Assembly: GCF_910594005.1 (NCBI RefSeq)
Contig: NC_057828.1
Coordinates: forward strand, 3,050,235-3,114,234
Direction: 5' to 3'
DNA from: Cervus elaphus
Taxonomy: Eukaryota > Chordata > Mammalia > Artiodactyla > Cervidae
Length of the DNA: 64,000 bases
The notes beneath the pieces were generated by a model, which saw nothing but the letters and a program-made list of their open reading frames with translations, did not search any database and was not told where the DNA came from. Positions within the stretch are counted from its first letter, which is position 1, and each line of letters begins with the position of its first letter. Made by a program: the position numbers and the translations under genes. Of the stretch, positions 62,357 through 64,000 are shown in pieces.

Positions 62357-64000
62357 CCTCTGGAGTCGAAGCCAGGGACTAACCTCTCATCTCGAGTTGA
62401 TTTTTGGTCCACGGAGCTCTTTCGTGTTGCTACAGTGACCTCAGGATCCCTCTAGCCTTGAAACAGTGTTTTTGGGGTTTCTCTGGAGTGCCATCAAGGA
62501 AATCAAGGCTCCTTTCATGTGTGATGTGCAACACGGAATTGCTCTGCACGCACTGCAGGGGAATCGGGCCTCATCTCGCGGCGAGGGGGAAGTCTCATGG
62601 TTTTTCTCGAGTTGCGGCGGGAACCTGGGGTATATTCTCGAGTTACGACGGGGATGGCCCTTCCACACACGTGTTTGTTCAGCGATGGCAGGACTCCTGC
62701 CTAGTTGCGAGGGACAACTCGGGATTCTCCTCGAGGCTTGGCAGGGCAATTGGGACGACTCGCCAGCTGAGGCGGGAAACCCACGGTCCCTTTCCACGTG
62801 CCACAGGAATCCTGGGACTCCTATCAAGTTTCACGAGGAGTCAGGCATCGTCTCCTTTGGAGGCACTGATCTCCGCGTACCTCTGGAGTTTTCAAAGGAT
62901 GTGAGGCCTCCGGTCGCGATGAGGTGGGGAACTAGGTCTTTCTCTGTGATCTCCACAGGGGATTCAGACATCCTTTCATCTTGGGAGATGCAAGACGAGC
63001 CTGCATTCAAGTCACTGCAGGGATATCCGGCCTTATTTCGAGTCAGGACATCGCGGTTTCCATTCCACTTGAGGCCGCAAAATCAGGGTCCCTCTCACAT
63101 ACTTAGAGCTGAGAGAAGCCTGCTCCTGTAGTACTTGTGGTAAGGTGGTATTCCTCTGGCGTCGAAGCCAGGGACTAACCTCTCATCTCGAGTTGATTTT
63201 TTGTCCACGGAGATCTTTCTTGTTGCTACAGTGACCTGAGGATCCCTCTAGCCTTGAAACAGTGTTCTTGGGGTTTCCCTGGAGTGCCATGAAGGAAATC
63301 AAGGCTCATTTCTTGTGTGATGTGCAACACGGAATTTCTCTGCACGCACTGCAGGTGAATCGGGCTTCATTTTGCGACGAGGGGGAAGTCTCATGGTTTT
63401 TCTCGAATTGCGGCGGGAACCTGGGCTCTATTCTCGAGTTACGACGGGGATGGCCTTTCCACCCACGTGTTTGTTCAGCCCCGTCAGGACTCCTGCCTAG
63501 TTGCGAGGGACAACTCGGGATTCTCCTCGAGGCTTGGCAGGGCAATTGGGACGCTTCTCCAGCTGAGGCGGGAGACCAAGGGTCCCTTTCCACGTGCCAC
63601 AGGAATCCTGGGACTCCTATCAAGTTTCACGAGGAGTCAGGCATCGTCTCCTTTGGAGGCACTGATCTCCGCGTACCTCTGGAGTTTTCAAAGGATGTGA
63701 GGCCTCCGGTCGCGATGAGGTGAGGTACTAGGTCTTTCTCTGAGGTCTCCACAGGGGATTCAGACATCCTTTCGTCTTGGGAGATGCAAGACGAGCCTGC
63801 ATTCAACTCACTGCAGGGATATCTGGCCTTATTTCCAGTCAGGGCATCCCGGTGACCATTCCACTTGAGGCCGCAAACTCAGGGTCCCTCTCACATACCT
63901 AGAGCTGAGAGAAGCCTCCTCTTGAGGTGCTTGTGGTAAGGTGGTATTCCTCTGGAGTCGAAGCCAGGGACTAACCTCTCATCTCGAGTTGAATTTTGGT
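62357..64000 (+). repeat. Three-monomer unit, copy 2, cut by the window end (m79-m81)
   Basis: Monomers m79 and m80 repeat m76 and m77 at offset 2,388, and the last 52 bases (63949-64000) begin the third member. The bases GTTGAATTTTGG at the very end agree with the m78 type, where the same spot near 61601 also reads GAATTTTGG. Monomer m80 has GGAATTTCTCTGC like m64, whereas m77 has GGAATTGCTCTGC like m59. The array clearly continues past the window. Confidence 0.88.

Larger units (their letters stand above)
1..64000 (+). repeat. Satellite array, 796-bp monomer, ~80.4 copies
   Basis: The whole window is a direct tandem array. I followed one anchor (the first C of CAGTGTTCTTGGGG, or its G variant) through every copy and it recurs 80 times at spacings of 793-796 bp. 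Monomer starts, counted from CCTCTGGAGTCGAAG, are 286 and every 796 bp after it, with these shorter units: m13 9838 (795), m22 17001 (793), m31 24162 (794), m37 28936 (795), m39 30527 (795), m48 37690 (795), m50 39281 (795), m53 41668 (794), m62 48830 (795), m65 51217 (795), m67 52808 (795), m68 53603 (795) and m70 55194 (795). No non-satellite sequence interrupts the array and all copies lie in one orientation. By my recollection, a ~0.8-kb, CpG-rich monomer built of 31-bp subunits matches ruminant satellite I (cattle 1.715, deer and sheep/goat satellite I). That the DNA is a satellite is certain; the family and host are an inference of moderate confidence. A centromeric or pericentromeric role is likely for such an array but is not shown by the sequence. 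Confidence 0.97.

Noticed and set aside
1..64000. CRISPR array or other prokaryotic direct-repeat system
   Set aside because: The 31-bp units are contiguous and mutually diverged, with no identical repeats separated by unique spacers, and there are no cas genes. The hierarchy of 31 bp, 796 bp and multi-monomer units is that of eukaryotic satellite DNA.
1..64000. Transposable elements, endogenous viral sequence, tRNA or rRNA genes, or telomere repeats inside the array
   Set aside because: Monomer spacing stays between 793 and 796 bp across the window, which leaves no room for any insertion. No poly-A tails, target-site duplications or TTAGGG runs were seen.
1..64000. Nucleosome phasing, since 796 is close to four times 199
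   Set aside because: The numerical fit is suggestive, but I see no dinucleotide pattern by eye that supports it, and many monomer lengths would fit some linker length.

Overview
The window is one uninterrupted tandem satellite array. From the first base to the last it consists of head-to-tail, same-strand copies of a 796-bp monomer: 80 complete monomers (286-63948) with partial copies at both ends (1-285 and 63949-64000). I see no gene, tRNA or rRNA, no transposable-element insertion, no inverted monomer and no unrelated spacer. Each monomer divides exactly into 25 diverged subunits of 31 bp plus one shortened 21-bp subunit (25 x 31 + 21 = 796). A large eukaryotic, probably pericentromeric or centromeric, heterochromatin block is the natural reading. 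The 31-bp sub-repeat, the roughly 0.8-kb monomer and the CpG richness with recurrent CTCGAG motifs fit what I remember of the ruminant satellite I family (cattle 1.715 satellite, the roughly 0.8-kb satellite I of deer, the roughly 0.82-kb satellite I of sheep and goat). I therefore favour a ruminant, perhaps a deer, but this rests on memory of the family and not on an alignment.

Monomers are numbered m0 (1-285), m1 (286-1081) to m80 (63153-63948) and m81 (63949-64000). The array is a nested mosaic of higher-order blocks. In the left part (about 1-28 kb) a six-monomer duplication (shift 4,776 bp), a four-monomer tandem duplication (5.5-8.7 and 8.7-11.9 kb) and a copy displaced by twelve monomers (8.7-14.2 and 18.2-23.7 kb) overlap each other. 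They are followed by monomers of the same types in shuffled order (23.7-28.1 kb). The middle (28.1-38.5 kb) is a looser mixture with single-monomer and two-monomer duplications. The right part (38.5-64 kb) uses other monomer types: a block near 38.5-41.3 kb recurs at 54.4-57.2 kb, a clean five-monomer unit occurs twice in tandem (45,646-53,602), and the first three monomers of that unit recur as a three-monomer unit at 59,969-64,000.

The duplications can be traced because copies share private substitutions and single-base deletions. Several monomers are visible hybrids with narrow crossover windows (m11, m30, m43), and two carry short conversion-like patches (m9, m68). Monomer length is tightly held: 67 of 80 are exactly 796 bp and the other 13 are all shorter, by 17 bases in total. 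Long open reading frames occur in several frames, but they are a by-product of the repeat structure and are not annotated as genes.
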